DNA of 32,923 nucleotides, from positions 1-32,923 of the forward strand of contig JAJYTY010000018.1 of the NCBI GenBank assembly GCA_021792835.1, in the 5' to 3' direction. Positions 16,527-24,275 of this stretch are shown here, in pieces. Numbering within the stretch: the stretch's first letter is position 1; every line of letters begins with the position of its first letter. The notes under the pieces were generated by a model. It did no database searches. It saw nothing but the letters and a program-made list of their open reading frames with translations, and had not been told where the DNA came from. Made by a program: the position numbers and the translations under genes. This DNA is from Pseudomonadota bacterium. GTDB taxonomy: Bacteria; Pseudomonadota; Gammaproteobacteria; Burkholderiales; Burkholderiaceae_C.

Positions 16527-16825
16527 GGCCGCGCCGGATCGGGTGCGATGCCCCCGGCCGCCGCTATCGGGACCTCGCCCGCATGCTGCGCGGCGATCAG
16601 CCCGTCGATGTAGGCCACCACGTCGCCGAGGGTGGGCAGGGGCACCGGCTCGGGAGGAAAGGCGATGTGGAACACGTCTTCGGCGCTGAAGAACAGCTCG
16701 GCCGCGGCGAGTGAATCGATGCCCAGGCTCTCCAGCGTGGCCTGCGGCACCAGGGCTTGCGGGGCGATCTTGTAGTCCTTGACGAGAATCGCGCTCAGGC
16801 GCTCGAAGGTCGTGCTCGTGCTCAT
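16523..16825 (-). CDS. Acyl carrier protein
   Basis: A 100-residue acidic carrier protein. Its phosphopantetheine attachment site is Ser38 in LGIDSLAAAEL. Helices of the usual four-helix bundle are recognisable up to about residue 80, followed by a short alanine- and proline-rich tail. It overlaps the FAD gene by four bases (ATGA) and the ketosynthase by four bases, so translation is coupled in a chain. It probably carries the acyl intermediate made by the adjacent ketosynthase and passes it to the type III PKS or a modifying enzyme. No phosphopantetheinyl transferase is encoded nearby. Confidence 0.9.
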   Translation of the reverse strand: MSTSTTFERLSAILVKDYKIAPQALVPQATLESLGIDSLAAAELFFSAEDVFHIAFPPEPVPLPTLGDVVAYIDGLIAAQHAGEVPIAAAGGIAPDPARP

Positions 16826-18114
16826 GGGTGTTCCTTCGTGAGGCCCTGCGGGGCCCCGTGGTCCGTGTTCGTACCCTGCGCGACGACACGCGCGCCGGGA
16901 ATGATCTCACGCGTCTTGCCGCTCCAGCGCGCACCGTGGGTCAGCAGGCCCGGCCACAGCCTGGCGGCGCCGACCACGACGGCCGAACCCGCCGGGCGCA
17001 TGCAGGCGTGCGCGAAAGCCGCGGCCAGCCGCAGACGCGGTGCGAAGCGACGCCTCCAGGCGCTGACATAGCGCACCGCGACCTCGTGTTGCCAGCTTGC
17101 ATCGGCCCATCCGTCGCGAGGCCGCGCCTTGCCGGCGCTGCGCTCCAGCAGTTGCGTGCCAAGCAGCCAGGCCGATTGAAGCGCCATGCTCATGCCCTCG
17201 CCGATGAGGGGGTGGGCCTCGCCCGCCGCGTTGCCGACGCGAAACATCGCATCATCGGCGCGCAGCCGAATCCCCGGGTCGAGTGGCCCGGCCGCCAACC
17301 AGGGGCCTTCCCGGTGCGCCGTCGCCAGGGCCTCGCGCAGGCCCCGGCAGGATTGCCGCAGCCAGCGCTCGACCGCCTCGCCGGCGCGCAGTCCCGGCCA
17401 TTCGCGCCTGCAGGCCTCGAGGCGGTCGCGGCGCACGCAGCAGGCCACGGTCGTGATCCCGCCGTCCGCCAGCACCATGCCGCCGTAGCCGCCGTCCAGC
17501 GCGAGCACCGACAACAGCCCTTCGCCCTGCAGCGCGCCGCGGAAGTTCGCCTTGAAGGCCAGCAGGTCCGCGCCGCGGCGCCGCGGTCGGCGCCGCGCGC
17601 CCGACGGCAAGGCTTCCCAGGAACCGTTGGCGGCAACCGCCACCGGCGCATGCAGCGTGAGCAGGGTGTTCGACTCCACCGCGCGGGCACCGATGTGCCA
17701 GTCGCCCGGCCCACCTTCCACGGCCTGCACGACCCACGGTTGCAGCACCACCACTCCGGCCGCGGCGGCCTGGTCGCGCAGCAGCGTGTCCAGGCTCTCG
17801 CGCCCCAGCGCCCGCCCCCAGCGTCTGCCCTCCACGCCTCCCGGCGGCAGGTCGGCGAGCATCTGGCCGTCGCCGCGCAGCAAGGCGAGCCGCCGCAATT
17901 CGGGACCGGCTGCGGCTCGATAGGCCTGACCGATGCCGAGCGCGTCCAGGATCGAGAGGTTGCTGGAGGCCAGGCATTCGCCGCACACCTTGCGCCGCGG
18001 GAACCGGCGCTTCTCGACCAGCGCCACCGACCACCCGGCACGTGCCAGCACGATGGCCAGCGTCGAACCCGCCGGCCCGGCACCGATGACAATGGCGTCG
18101 AACAGGGTCTGCAT
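16822..18114 (-). CDS. FAD-dependent oxidoreductase, geranylgeranyl reductase-like
   Basis: A 430-residue flavoprotein of the p-hydroxybenzoate hydroxylase/geranylgeranyl reductase superfamily. The dinucleotide site is IGAGPAGSTLA (about 10-20), followed by KVCGECLASSN (41-51) and the FAD-ribityl motif GNAAGEAHPLIGEG at about residues 300-313. It could hydroxylate or reduce the polyketide product, parallel to the FAD enzymes that follow type III PKS and methyltransferase genes in phenolic-lipid operons such as srsABC of Streptomyces. The start ATG 18114 overlaps the methyltransferase stop by one base (TGATG). Whether it is a monooxygenase or a double-bond reductase cannot be decided here. Confidence 0.8.
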   Translation of the reverse strand: MQTLFDAIVIGAGPAGSTLAIVLARAGWSVALVEKRRFPRRKVCGECLASSNLSILDALGIGQAYRAAAGPELRRLALLRGDGQMLADLPPGGVEGRRWGRALGRESLDTLLRDQAAAAGVVVLQPWVVQAVEGGPGDWHIGARAVESNTLLTLHAPVAVAANGSWEALPSGARRRPRRRGADLLAFKANFRGALQGEGLLSVLALDGGYGGMVLADGGITTVACCVRRDRLEACRREWPGLRAGEAVERWLRQSCRGLREALATAHREGPWLAAGPLDPGIRLRADDAMFRVGNAAGEAHPLIGEGMSMALQSAWLLGTQLLERSAGKARPRDGWADASWQHEVAVRYVSAWRRRFAPRLRLAAAFAHACMRPAGSAVVVGAARLWPGLLTHGARWSGKTREIIPGARVVAQGTNTDHGAPQGLTKEHP

Positions 18115-18860
18115 CACATGGACTCCGCGCGCACCGCGCTGAAACAGTGGCTGAACAACCCGGCGGAGTGTTCACGCACCGTCCACGTCGCGTCGCGCAT
18201 CGGCCACAGCGCGCCGAGCTCGCGCCCCTGGAAGCCGGCATGCACGCTCAGCACCGCGTCCTCGCGCGTGACCGCGTTGGCGCCCACGGCGCCGATGAGA
18301 TGGCTGCCGATGAGCGCCAACCTCGCGCGCCGCGGCTCGCAGGCGAGGAAGTGGGTGCAACGGGCGGCTGCGGCCTGCAGCAGACCGGACAGCTCCGCCC
18401 CCTGGAAATGATGCAGGAACAGGTTGGCCACGATCACGTCCCAGCGCGGGCCGCGGTCGCCCGGGTCCGGCGCTCGATTGGGCTCGGCGGCCCAGTCCAG
18501 CACGTCCATGCGCAGCGCGCTCGCCGTCCAGCCCAGACTGGCGTATTGCCGCAGCGTGTGCGGCTGGACCAGCGCCTGGCGGTCCAGCAGCGTCAGCTCG
18601 ACGCGCGGCCATGCCGGTGCGAGCGCCCGCGCCACGCGGAGCATCAGGCTGCCATCGCCGGCGCCGAGCTCGAGCACGCGCAGGGCGCCCGACTGCGTGT
18701 GCGGCATCGGCCATTGCCGCATGATCCGAAGCAGGATGGAGCGCGTGCCCATGAACCGGTGCACGCGCTGCAGGTCGCGCCGCGAGCGCATGGCCGCGGG
18801 ATCATTCTCCGCCAGTCCGTCCAGGGTCTCGGCGCCGACGACGCGTGCAAGCGGCTTCAT
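18114..18860 (-). CDS. Class I SAM-dependent methyltransferase
   Basis: A 248-residue methyltransferase with the SAM-binding motif I VLELGAGDGS (62-71), acidic motif II around LTLLDRQ and a post-I DVIVANLFLHHF segment. The N-terminal 50 residues form a cap of the kind used to bind small substrates. A good ribosome binding site (GAGGAGG at about 18869-18875 on this strand) precedes ATG 18860. A short inverted repeat, ACTCCC/GGGAGT (18886-18900), separates it from the type III PKS. It probably methylates the phenolic or pyrone product of that enzyme; O- versus C-methylation is undetermined. Confidence 0.85.
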   Translation of the reverse strand: MKPLARVVGAETLDGLAENDPAAMRSRRDLQRVHRFMGTRSILLRIMRQWPMPHTQSGALRVLELGAGDGSLMLRVARALAPAWPRVELTLLDRQALVQPHTLRQYASLGWTASALRMDVLDWAAEPNRAPDPGDRGPRWDVIVANLFLHHFQGAELSGLLQAAAARCTHFLACEPRRARLALIGSHLIGAVGANAVTREDAVLSVHAGFQGRELGALWPMRDATWTVREHSAGLFSHCFSAVRAESM

Positions 18861-18900
18861 GGGTGCACCCTCCTCGCTGCGCCCGACTCCCCGAGGGAGT

Positions 18901-19962
18901 TCACGCGTCGACCTCCAGCAGGGCGCCGTGGCAGCTGAAGCCGGCGCCGAAGGACGACAGCCACCACCAGCCGGGAGGAGCCTTGTCGGCCAACGCGGCT
19001 TCCAGCACGAAGTACACGAAGGCGCTCGACAGATTGCCGTACTCGCGAAGCATGGCAGCGCTGTAGCGCAGGTCCTGCGCGGACAGACCCAGCCGGCGCT
19101 CCATCGCGACCAGCACGTCGCGACCGCCGGCATGCAGGATCCAGGTACCGATGTCCCCGATCTCGATCCCGGCTCGCTCCAGCACGACGGCGAGGACGCT
19201 CTGCGCATGCTCGGCCGCCAGCGACGGCACCGCACGCGTCAGGACGTTGCGCAGCATGCCGTCGCGCTGCTGGAACCGCAGCGCCTCGCGCTCGTCCGGC
19301 TCCATCAGCGACATGCTGTCCTTCCACGCGATGCGCGGGCCACCGGGCTTCGGAGCCTTCGACAGCACCGCGGCCCCGGCGCCGTCGCCGAACAGGCAGG
19401 CGCTGATCAGCACGCCGGGGTCGTTGTCCAGATACATCGCCGCGCTGCAGACCTCCACGCACACCGACAGCACGTGCTCGGCCGCGCCCGAGCCCAGCAG
19501 CGCGCGCCCGAGCTGCATGTTGGGCAAGGCCGCGGCGCATCCCTGCCCCACCAGGTCGAAGGCCGGCACGTCGCGGCGCAGTCCCAGGCCCTCGACCACG
19601 TAGCCTGAAAGTCCCGGGCACAGATAGCCGGTGCAGGTGCTGACGATGATCGAGCCGATGTCGCCGGGCTCGAGTCCGGCCTGCGCCAGCGCGCGCTCCG
19701 CGGCCAGGGTGGCGAGCGCGGGAGCGTTGTCGACAAATCGTTGCGCGAGGGTGTTCGGCTCGATGGTGAAGACCTCGGCCAGCGTGTCCACCGCGAGGTG
19801 GCGCGCCTCCATGCCGTTGTCGCGCTGCAGCACGGTGTTGGCGATGAAGTGCGAACGCGCGTCCAGCCTCGCGAACCATTCGGATTGCCGGAACGCGTCG
19901 AGGCAATCCGCCTTCGTGTAGCGCGCCGTGGGCGTGGCGGTGCCGATACCGCGAAAGTACAT
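18901..19962 (-). CDS. Type III polyketide synthase (chalcone/alkylresorcinol synthase family)
   Basis: A 353-residue thiolase-fold homodimeric synthase. The catalytic triad is visible as Cys142 (LVGQGCAAALP), His277 (TWILHAGGRD) and Asn310 (REYGNLSSAF), aligned as in chalcone and alkylresorcinol synthases. It condenses malonyl-CoA units onto an acyl starter and cyclises the chain to a resorcinol, phloroglucinol or pyrone. MYFRGIG at ATG 19962 was chosen as start; the open frame runs further upstream without family similarity. It heads the five-gene operon that continues with methyltransferase, flavoprotein, ACP and ketosynthase. The starter and product are unknown. Confidence 0.9.
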   Translation of the reverse strand: MYFRGIGTATPTARYTKADCLDAFRQSEWFARLDARSHFIANTVLQRDNGMEARHLAVDTLAEVFTIEPNTLAQRFVDNAPALATLAAERALAQAGLEPGDIGSIIVSTCTGYLCPGLSGYVVEGLGLRRDVPAFDLVGQGCAAALPNMQLGRALLGSGAAEHVLSVCVEVCSAAMYLDNDPGVLISACLFGDGAGAAVLSKAPKPGGPRIAWKDSMSLMEPDEREALRFQQRDGMLRNVLTRAVPSLAAEHAQSVLAVVLERAGIEIGDIGTWILHAGGRDVLVAMERRLGLSAQDLRYSAAMLREYGNLSSAFVYFVLEAALADKAPPGWWWLSSFGAGFSCHGALLEVDA

Positions 19963-20170
19963 GGGTCGATCGCCTCGGAAAAATTGCGGAAGCTCGCGCA
20001 GGCACGGCTGCGCGGTGCGCACGGAAGGGGCCGGCGGCGCATCATGAGCGCCAGCCGACGAGCCGGCGTGGCGGCCGACCTTGGTCGAGGGTATCAAGGT
20101 TTGCCCGACCCCGTGCATTCAAATGCGACGAAGCGGCCCCGCCGCGCACCCGCACGTCGTGATCCCCGGT

Positions 20171-20794
20171 TCAGGCCGGCGATCCCGCCAGCAATCGCAG
20201 CGCAAGCACGCACATGGTGGTTCCGGTCAGCATGTCGAGGACCTGCCATGCGCGGGGGCGGGCGAAGCACGGCGCCAGCCACCGCCCGCCAAACCCCAGC
20301 AGCGTGAACCACAAGGTGCTCGCGGCGATGGCACCGGCGACGAACAGCACGCGCAACCCGGCGGGCTGGCGGGCACCGAGGTTGCCCACCAGCAGCAAGG
20401 TATCCAGGTAGACATGCGGGTTCAGCAGCGTGAAGGCCGCGGCCTGCAGCATCACCGCGCGTATTCCCGGGTCCTCGCCGCCGGTTGCTGTGACCAGGCC
20501 GCGGGGGCGGCGCGCACGCCCGAGCGCCCGCAAGCCGTAGGCCACGAGGAAGAGCACCCCGGCCAGCGCGACCGCGCGCGAAAGACGGGGCCTCTGGGCG
20601 AGCACCTGCGCCACCCCGGCAACACCGGCGATGATCAGCACCGCGTCGACCAGCACGCACAGCAGCACCACCGCGAGCACATGCTCGCGGCGGATTGCCT
20701 GGCGCAGCACGAAGGCATTCTGGGCGCCGATGGCCGCGAGGAGTCCGAGGCCGAGGCTGAAACCCAGGGCGAAGGGTCCCAAGGCGATTTCCAT
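20171..20794 (-). CDS. argO: LysE/ArgO-family amino acid exporter
   Basis: A 207-residue membrane protein with about six transmembrane helices. Family marks are AAIGAQNAFVLRQAIRREHV near the N-terminus and FTLLNPHVYLDTLLLVG in the middle, both typical of LysE/ArgO basic amino acid exporters. ATG 20794 aligns with the ArgO start; ATG 20812 is an in-frame alternative. It is divergent from an ArgP/IciA-type LysR gene, the canonical regulator of argO, so induction by arginine or lysine is likely. The 208 bases between it and the type III PKS start hold no recognised feature. Confidence 0.9.
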   Translation of the reverse strand: MEIALGPFALGFSLGLGLLAAIGAQNAFVLRQAIRREHVLAVVLLCVLVDAVLIIAGVAGVAQVLAQRPRLSRAVALAGVLFLVAYGLRALGRARRPRGLVTATGGEDPGIRAVMLQAAAFTLLNPHVYLDTLLLVGNLGARQPAGLRVLFVAGAIAASTLWFTLLGFGGRWLAPCFARPRAWQVLDMLTGTTMCVLALRLLAGSPA

Positions 20795-20885
20795 GGTATT
20801 GCGTCCATCCATGCATGCCAGCTTGCTGGATCGCCTCATGAAAGGCAAACTATCTTTTCTTCTCATGCATTAGCCAAACTGATCC
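20795..20885. promoter_or_regulatory. Divergent argO-argP control region
   Basis: This 91-base A/T-richer gap must hold both promoters and the ArgP site. On the - strand TTGGCT, a 17-base spacer and GATAGT form a plausible but weak argO promoter. A CTATCTTTTCTTCTCATG tract lies in the middle. Exact ArgP contacts cannot be assigned by eye. Confidence 0.4.
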
Positions 20886-21791
20886 ATGCTCGACTACGCG
20901 GCCCTCGCCGCGCTGGCCGCGGTGGTGCGCGAGGGCAGCTTCGATGCCGCGGCCCGTACGCTGCACGTCACGCCCAGCGCCGTGTCCCAGCGCATTCGCG
21001 CCCTGGAGGAACGCATGGGCTGTTCCCTCGTGGCGCGGGGGCAGCCATGCCGTGCGACGGCGGTCGGACAGCGGCTGTGCCAGCATCTCGATCGCGTGCA
21101 TCTCCTGGAACAGGAACTGGCACGAGCCCTCCCGCTTCCGGGACTGGAAGCCGGTACTCGGGTCACGCTGCGCGTGGCTGTGAACGCGGACAGCCTGGCG
21201 ACGTGGTTCGCGCCCGTGGTCGGCGACTATGCCGCGCGGTCGCCGGTGCTGATGGACATTTCCATCGACGACGAAGGCCACACGGCCGAATGGCTGCGCA
21301 GTGGGGCGGTGCTGGCCGCGGTGTCGGCGCAGGCCCGGGCCCCAGGAGGTTGCAACAGCGAGGCGCTGGGGGCCATGCGCTACGTCGCCGCCGCCAGCCC
21401 CGGCTTCGTCGAAACGCATTTCCCCGACGGCGTGCATGCCGCCAGCCTGGCCAGGGCACCCTGCCTGGTGTTCAACCCCAAGGACGAACTGCAGGCGCGC
21501 TGGGTGCGCAGGCGCTGCCGCCGCGATGTCGACCTGCCCCGGCACGTATTGCCGTCGCCGTCGGGCTTCGTCACGGCCGCGCTGGCCGGAATGGGCTGGG
21601 GCATGCATCCGCTGGCGCTGGTCGCACCCCGTCTGCGCGACGGCACGCTGGTGCCACTCGTCGAGAACACCCCGCTGGACGTTGCATTGCACTGGCACTA
21701 CGCCCGCGCGGCCTCGCGCCTGCTGGACGACCTGAGCCGGGACGTGCTGCGCGCCGCGCGCGCTGCACTGCTGCCGGGGCGTCCGCCTTGA
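20886..21791 (+). CDS. argP: LysR-family regulator, ArgP/IciA type
   Basis: A 301-residue LysR protein of the ArgP group. The HTH is LAALAAVVREGSFDAAARTL then TPSAVSQRIRALEERMG (about residues 8-48). The effector domain keeps ArgP-like segments such as FNPKDELQARWVR and PSPSGFVTAALAGMGWGMHP. ArgP of E. coli activates argO with arginine and is modulated by lysine. The divergent argO next to it supports the same role. It starts 92 bases from the argO ATG and is followed after 57 bases by the MarR-GNAT gene. Confidence 0.9.
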   Translation: MLDYAALAALAAVVREGSFDAAARTLHVTPSAVSQRIRALEERMGCSLVARGQPCRATAVGQRLCQHLDRVHLLEQELARALPLPGLEAGTRVTLRVAVNADSLATWFAPVVGDYAARSPVLMDISIDDEGHTAEWLRSGAVLAAVSAQARAPGGCNSEALGAMRYVAAASPGFVETHFPDGVHAASLARAPCLVFNPKDELQARWVRRRCRRDVDLPRHVLPSPSGFVTAALAGMGWGMHPLALVAPRLRDGTLVPLVENTPLDVALHWHYARAASRLLDDLSRDVLRAARAALLPGRPP

Positions 21792-21812
21792 CCGGGACCC
21801 ACGCCGCATCTA

Positions 21813-21829
21813 TCTTGCCTATGGCAAGA
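21813..21829. promoter_or_regulatory. Perfect inverted repeat, probable MarR operator
   Basis: TCTTGCC (21813-21819), spacer TAT and GGCAAGA (21823-21829) form a perfect 7-3-7 palindrome ending 19 bases before the MarR-GNAT ATG. MarR proteins bind such sites as dimers, so self-repression is likely. Confidence 0.65.
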
Positions 21830-21848
21830 AACACATGCGAAAGGCACC

Positions 21849-22769
21849 ATGAGCAGCGACATCGACGCCGTGCGCGCGTTCAACCGGTTTCACACCCGCC
21901 TCGTGGGGGCGCTCGACGAGCACCTGCTCGAATCCGACTACGCCTTGCCGCAAGTGCGCGTGCTCTACGAGATCGCCCACGCGCCGCGAGGCCAGCCAGC
22001 CTGCGCCGGCGACATCGCGGCTGCGCTGCGCCTGGACGCAGGCTACGTGAGCCGGCTGGTGGCCCGGCTGCAAGCCGACGGCCTCGTGCAGCGCCAGCCC
22101 ACTCCCGCCAATGCGCGACGCATGGAACTGCACCTGAGCGCGTACGGTCGCGAACGCTTCGAGCAACTGGAAGGGGCCTCGATCCGTGAGGTGGAGCAGT
22201 TGCTTGCCGACCTGACGCCGCCCGGGCGGCGCGCCCTGGTCGGCAGCATGCAGCGCATCCGCCGCCTGCTCGGCGACATGCCGGACGACGCCCCATGGCT
22301 GCTGCGTGAACCGGAGCCGGGAGATCTCGGACTCGTCGTCTCCCGCCAGGGGCGCCTGTACGCCGAGGAATACGGGTGGGACAGCAGCTACGAAGCGCTC
22401 GTGGCGGAGATCGTGGCCGGTTTCGTGCGCCATTTCGACCCCGCGAAGGAGCGCTGCTGGATTGCCGAGCGCGACGGCGAGGTGGTGGGTTCGGTGTTCG
22501 TCGTGCGCCAGGACGACGAAGTGGCCAGGCTGCGCCTGTTGTACGTGGACCCGGTGGCACGCGGACACGGGCTGGGGCGCCGCCTGGTGGATGAATGCCT
22601 GCGCTTTGCCCGCGCCCGCGGCTACCGGCGCATGGTGTTGTGGACCAACGACTGTCTGACGGCGGCGCGGCGCATCTACCAGGCGGCCGGATTTCGACTG
22701 GTCGAAGAAGAGGCCCACCACTCATTCGGCAAGGACCTGGTCGGACAGAACTGGGAACTGGAACTCTGA
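21849..22769 (+). CDS. MarR-family regulator fused to a GNAT acetyltransferase
   Basis: A 306-residue two-domain protein. Residues about 5-145 are a MarR winged helix domain (PQVRVLYEIAHAP, LDAGYVSRLVARLQADGLVQ, wing RQPTPANARRMELHLS). Residues about 155-305 are a GNAT acetyltransferase with acetyl-CoA loop RGHGLGRRL and NDCLTAARRIYQAAGF. This MarR-GNAT fusion is a recurrent architecture whose acetyl acceptor is mostly unknown. AAAGG lies just upstream of ATG 21849. The perfect palindrome immediately upstream suggests autoregulation. The fusion may couple sensing and detoxification of an amino compound; that is inference. Confidence 0.9.
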   Translation: MSSDIDAVRAFNRFHTRLVGALDEHLLESDYALPQVRVLYEIAHAPRGQPACAGDIAAALRLDAGYVSRLVARLQADGLVQRQPTPANARRMELHLSAYGRERFEQLEGASIREVEQLLADLTPPGRRALVGSMQRIRRLLGDMPDDAPWLLREPEPGDLGLVVSRQGRLYAEEYGWDSSYEALVAEIVAGFVRHFDPAKERCWIAERDGEVVGSVFVVRQDDEVARLRLLYVDPVARGHGLGRRLVDECLRFARARGYRRMVLWTNDCLTAARRIYQAAGFRLVEEEAHHSFGKDLVGQNWELEL

Positions 22770-22913
22770 GCGCCGCGGGCGCGCGACGGACACGCCTGCG
22801 TAACACCTCCTTGCAATTCGCCGGGGTCGGCTGTCGCGAATGCCTTCGCGCATCTCGTTATCGCCGGCAATGCATGCAGATTGTTCCGATCGCCCACATT
22901 GCGGAGTCCCTCC

Positions 22914-23255
22914 ATGAACCGACGAATCCTCCCCGCTCCGGCCTTGCTTTGCGCGCTCGCGCTGGGCACGCTGGCACCACTGGCTTCGGCCCACGCGGCC
23001 ACTGCCTGGGAACGCGCCCACCCGCGCCGCGACCAGGTGCTCGACCGCACCCAGCACCTGAATGCGCGCATCCGCCAGGAGCGGCGCGAGGGCGAGATCA
23101 CGGGCGCACAGGCGCGCGGCCTGCACCAGCAGGTGCGCAACACCCGCCTGGAACAGCGTGGCATGGCGCGCAGCAACGGCGGCTACATCACCAGGGCGCA
23201 ACAGGCTGGCCTCAACCAGCAGGAAAGCGCCATCAGCCGACAGGTAGGACGATGA
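22914..23255 (+). CDS. Small secreted Arg/Gln-rich protein
   Basis: A 113-residue protein with a clear signal peptide: MNRR, a hydrophobic core at about residues 6-25 and an ASAHAA cleavage region. The mature part (from about residue 29) is very rich in Arg, Gln and His and is predicted helical, with two similar segments around RQERREGEITGAQARGLHQQ and SNGGYITRAQQAGLNQQ. Such proteins are widespread in Proteobacteria but lack an assigned function. ATG 22914 follows a CGGAG at 22902-22906; the frame is open to 22881 without a signal peptide start. Its TGA overlaps the next gene as ATGA. Not recognised further. Confidence 0.7.
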   Translation: MNRRILPAPALLCALALGTLAPLASAHAATAWERAHPRRDQVLDRTQHLNARIRQERREGEITGAQARGLHQQVRNTRLEQRGMARSNGGYITRAQQAGLNQQESAISRQVGR

Positions 23256-23407
23256 AGACCTCCCATCGCGCACGGCGCGCGGCGAGCGCGATGCTGGCCG
23301 TCGCGCTGCTGCTCAGCCTCGGCGGCTGCTACGTGTTCGTGCCCGGCCCCGGCTACTACCGCTACCACGTGGGAGGCTGGCATCGCGGCGATGACGTCGG
23401 TCGCTGA
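23252..23407 (+). CDS. Small predicted lipoprotein
   Basis: A 51-residue open frame starting at ATG 23252 and overlapping the preceding stop by four bases. It has a basic N-terminus (MKTSHRARRAASAM), a hydrophobic stretch and the lipobox-like SLGGC with the cysteine at residue 27, followed by a short tyrosine- and glycine-rich tail. It should be lipidated and anchored in the outer or inner membrane. Translational coupling to the secreted helical protein suggests the two act together. Nothing more can be said from sequence. Confidence 0.6.
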   Translation: MKTSHRARRAASAMLAVALLLSLGGCYVFVPGPGYYRYHVGGWHRGDDVGR

Positions 23408-23536
23408 GCGCGCACCCTGACCGAACCCGCGGGGCGCCGCTGCGCATTCGCTGGCCTGGACGCATCGAACGCGGACTTCGCGCCTCGCCCCACCCTCGCC
23501 CACCCTCGAGTTGAAGACACCACCCGCGCATCCACC

Positions 23537-23824
23537 ATGAACAAGCCATTCCTTCTTTGCCGCGCCGGCCTGCGCCGCGCCGCGGCCGCCGCGACCGTGC
23601 TGGGCCTGGGCCTGGCCGCGGGCGTCGCCCACGCCGATCTCGACGACCACCCCCGCCTGGTCGCGGCCGACCGCGCGGCCTATCAGGCCATGATGCAGCT
23701 GCGTGCGGCGGACAATGGCCCGGTGGCCTTCGGCGGGCATCGTGACCGCGCCCTGCGCCTGCTGATGCAGGCAAGGCGGGAGATCCGCGAATCCGCGCGT
23801 TTCGCGGATCATCATCGTGATTGA
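23537..23824 (+). CDS. Small exported protein with HPRL/GGHR motif (first of a tandem pair)
   Basis: A 95-residue protein with a signal peptide ending near AHA (residues about 31-33). The mature part reads DDHPRLVAADRA, MMQLRAADNG, FGGHRDRALRLLMQARREI and FADHHRD, a two-helix unit. The next gene encodes the same pattern, so the two are tandem paralogs. Similar short HPxL...GGHR helical domains occur in many proteobacterial exported proteins without known function. ATG 23537 is preceded by an A/C-rich leader without a strong ribosome binding site. Function not recognised. Confidence 0.65.
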   Translation: MNKPFLLCRAGLRRAAAAATVLGLGLAAGVAHADLDDHPRLVAADRAAYQAMMQLRAADNGPVAFGGHRDRALRLLMQARREIRESARFADHHRD

Positions 23825-24134
23825 GCGCGCCCGCGCGGGGTCCCACCGCGTGGCGCCATGGCTGCTGCTGGCCGCGGCCGCGGGCTTGGGCGGTTGCGTG
23901 CAGGCTCCTCCCGTGCAGCGCCCGCAGGTGCCCGTCGCAAGCCCGCGTTCGCCGTGGGACGGGCACCCGCGCCTCATCGCCGCGGTGCACGCGATCGATG
24001 CGCAAATCGCGCAATTGCGCGCGGCGCGCAACGGGGACGAGGGATTCGGCGGGCATCGCCGACGCGCCATCGAACTGGCGCTGCAGGCGCGCGCCGAGAT
24101 CTACCGCGCGGCCGTGTTCGCCGACCGCCGCTGA
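23817..24134 (+). CDS. Small predicted lipoprotein with HPRL/GGHR motif (second of a tandem pair)
   Basis: A 105-residue paralog of the preceding protein, overlapping it by eight bases (GTG 23817; GTG 23850 is an alternative). WLLLAAAAGLGGC gives a lipoprotein signal with the lipidated Cys, in contrast to the cleavable signal of its neighbour. The mature part has DGHPRLIAAVHA, QLRAARNG, FGGHRRRAIELALQARAEI and FADRR, aligned block by block with the first paralog. One copy is thus free in the periplasm and the other membrane-anchored. Function unknown. Confidence 0.65.
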   Translation: MIERARAGSHRVAPWLLLAAAAGLGGCVQAPPVQRPQVPVASPRSPWDGHPRLIAAVHAIDAQIAQLRAARNGDEGFGGHRRRAIELALQARAEIYRAAVFADRR

Positions 24135-24161
24135 GCGCACGCGCTCGGCCACCCGGCAATT

Positions 24162-24179
24162 CCCCGGCCTCGGCCGGGG
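24162..24179. terminator. Perfect GC hairpin, possible terminator
   Basis: CCCCGGCC (24162-24169) and GGCCGGGG (24172-24179) form a perfect 8-bp stem with a two-base centre, 27 bases after the last small exported protein gene. No T run follows on the + strand, so intrinsic termination is uncertain. Confidence 0.4.
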
Positions 24180-24222
24180 AGGCCCCCCCTGGACCCAGGC
24201 ATTGCGGCAGGAGGCCACGAAC

Positions 24223-24243
24223 CTAGCTAAGCCAGGCTAGAAT
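24223..24243 (+). promoter_or_regulatory. Operator and -10 box of the Phd/VapC module
   Basis: CTAGC (24223-24227) and GCTAG (24236-24240) form an inverted repeat with an eight-base spacer. The right arm overlaps a good -10 box TAGAAT (24238-24243). No convincing -35 is seen. Phd/YefM antitoxins repress their own promoter from such sites. Confidence 0.5.
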
Positions 24244-24275
24244 GATGACCCGATCTCCGAGGCCGAGGCAACACC

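Noticed and set aside
22595-23250. Upstream part of the 270-codon frame ending at 23407
   Set aside because: It overlaps the GNAT domain and the secreted protein gene out of frame. Only the last 51 codons, with signal peptide and lipobox, look real.
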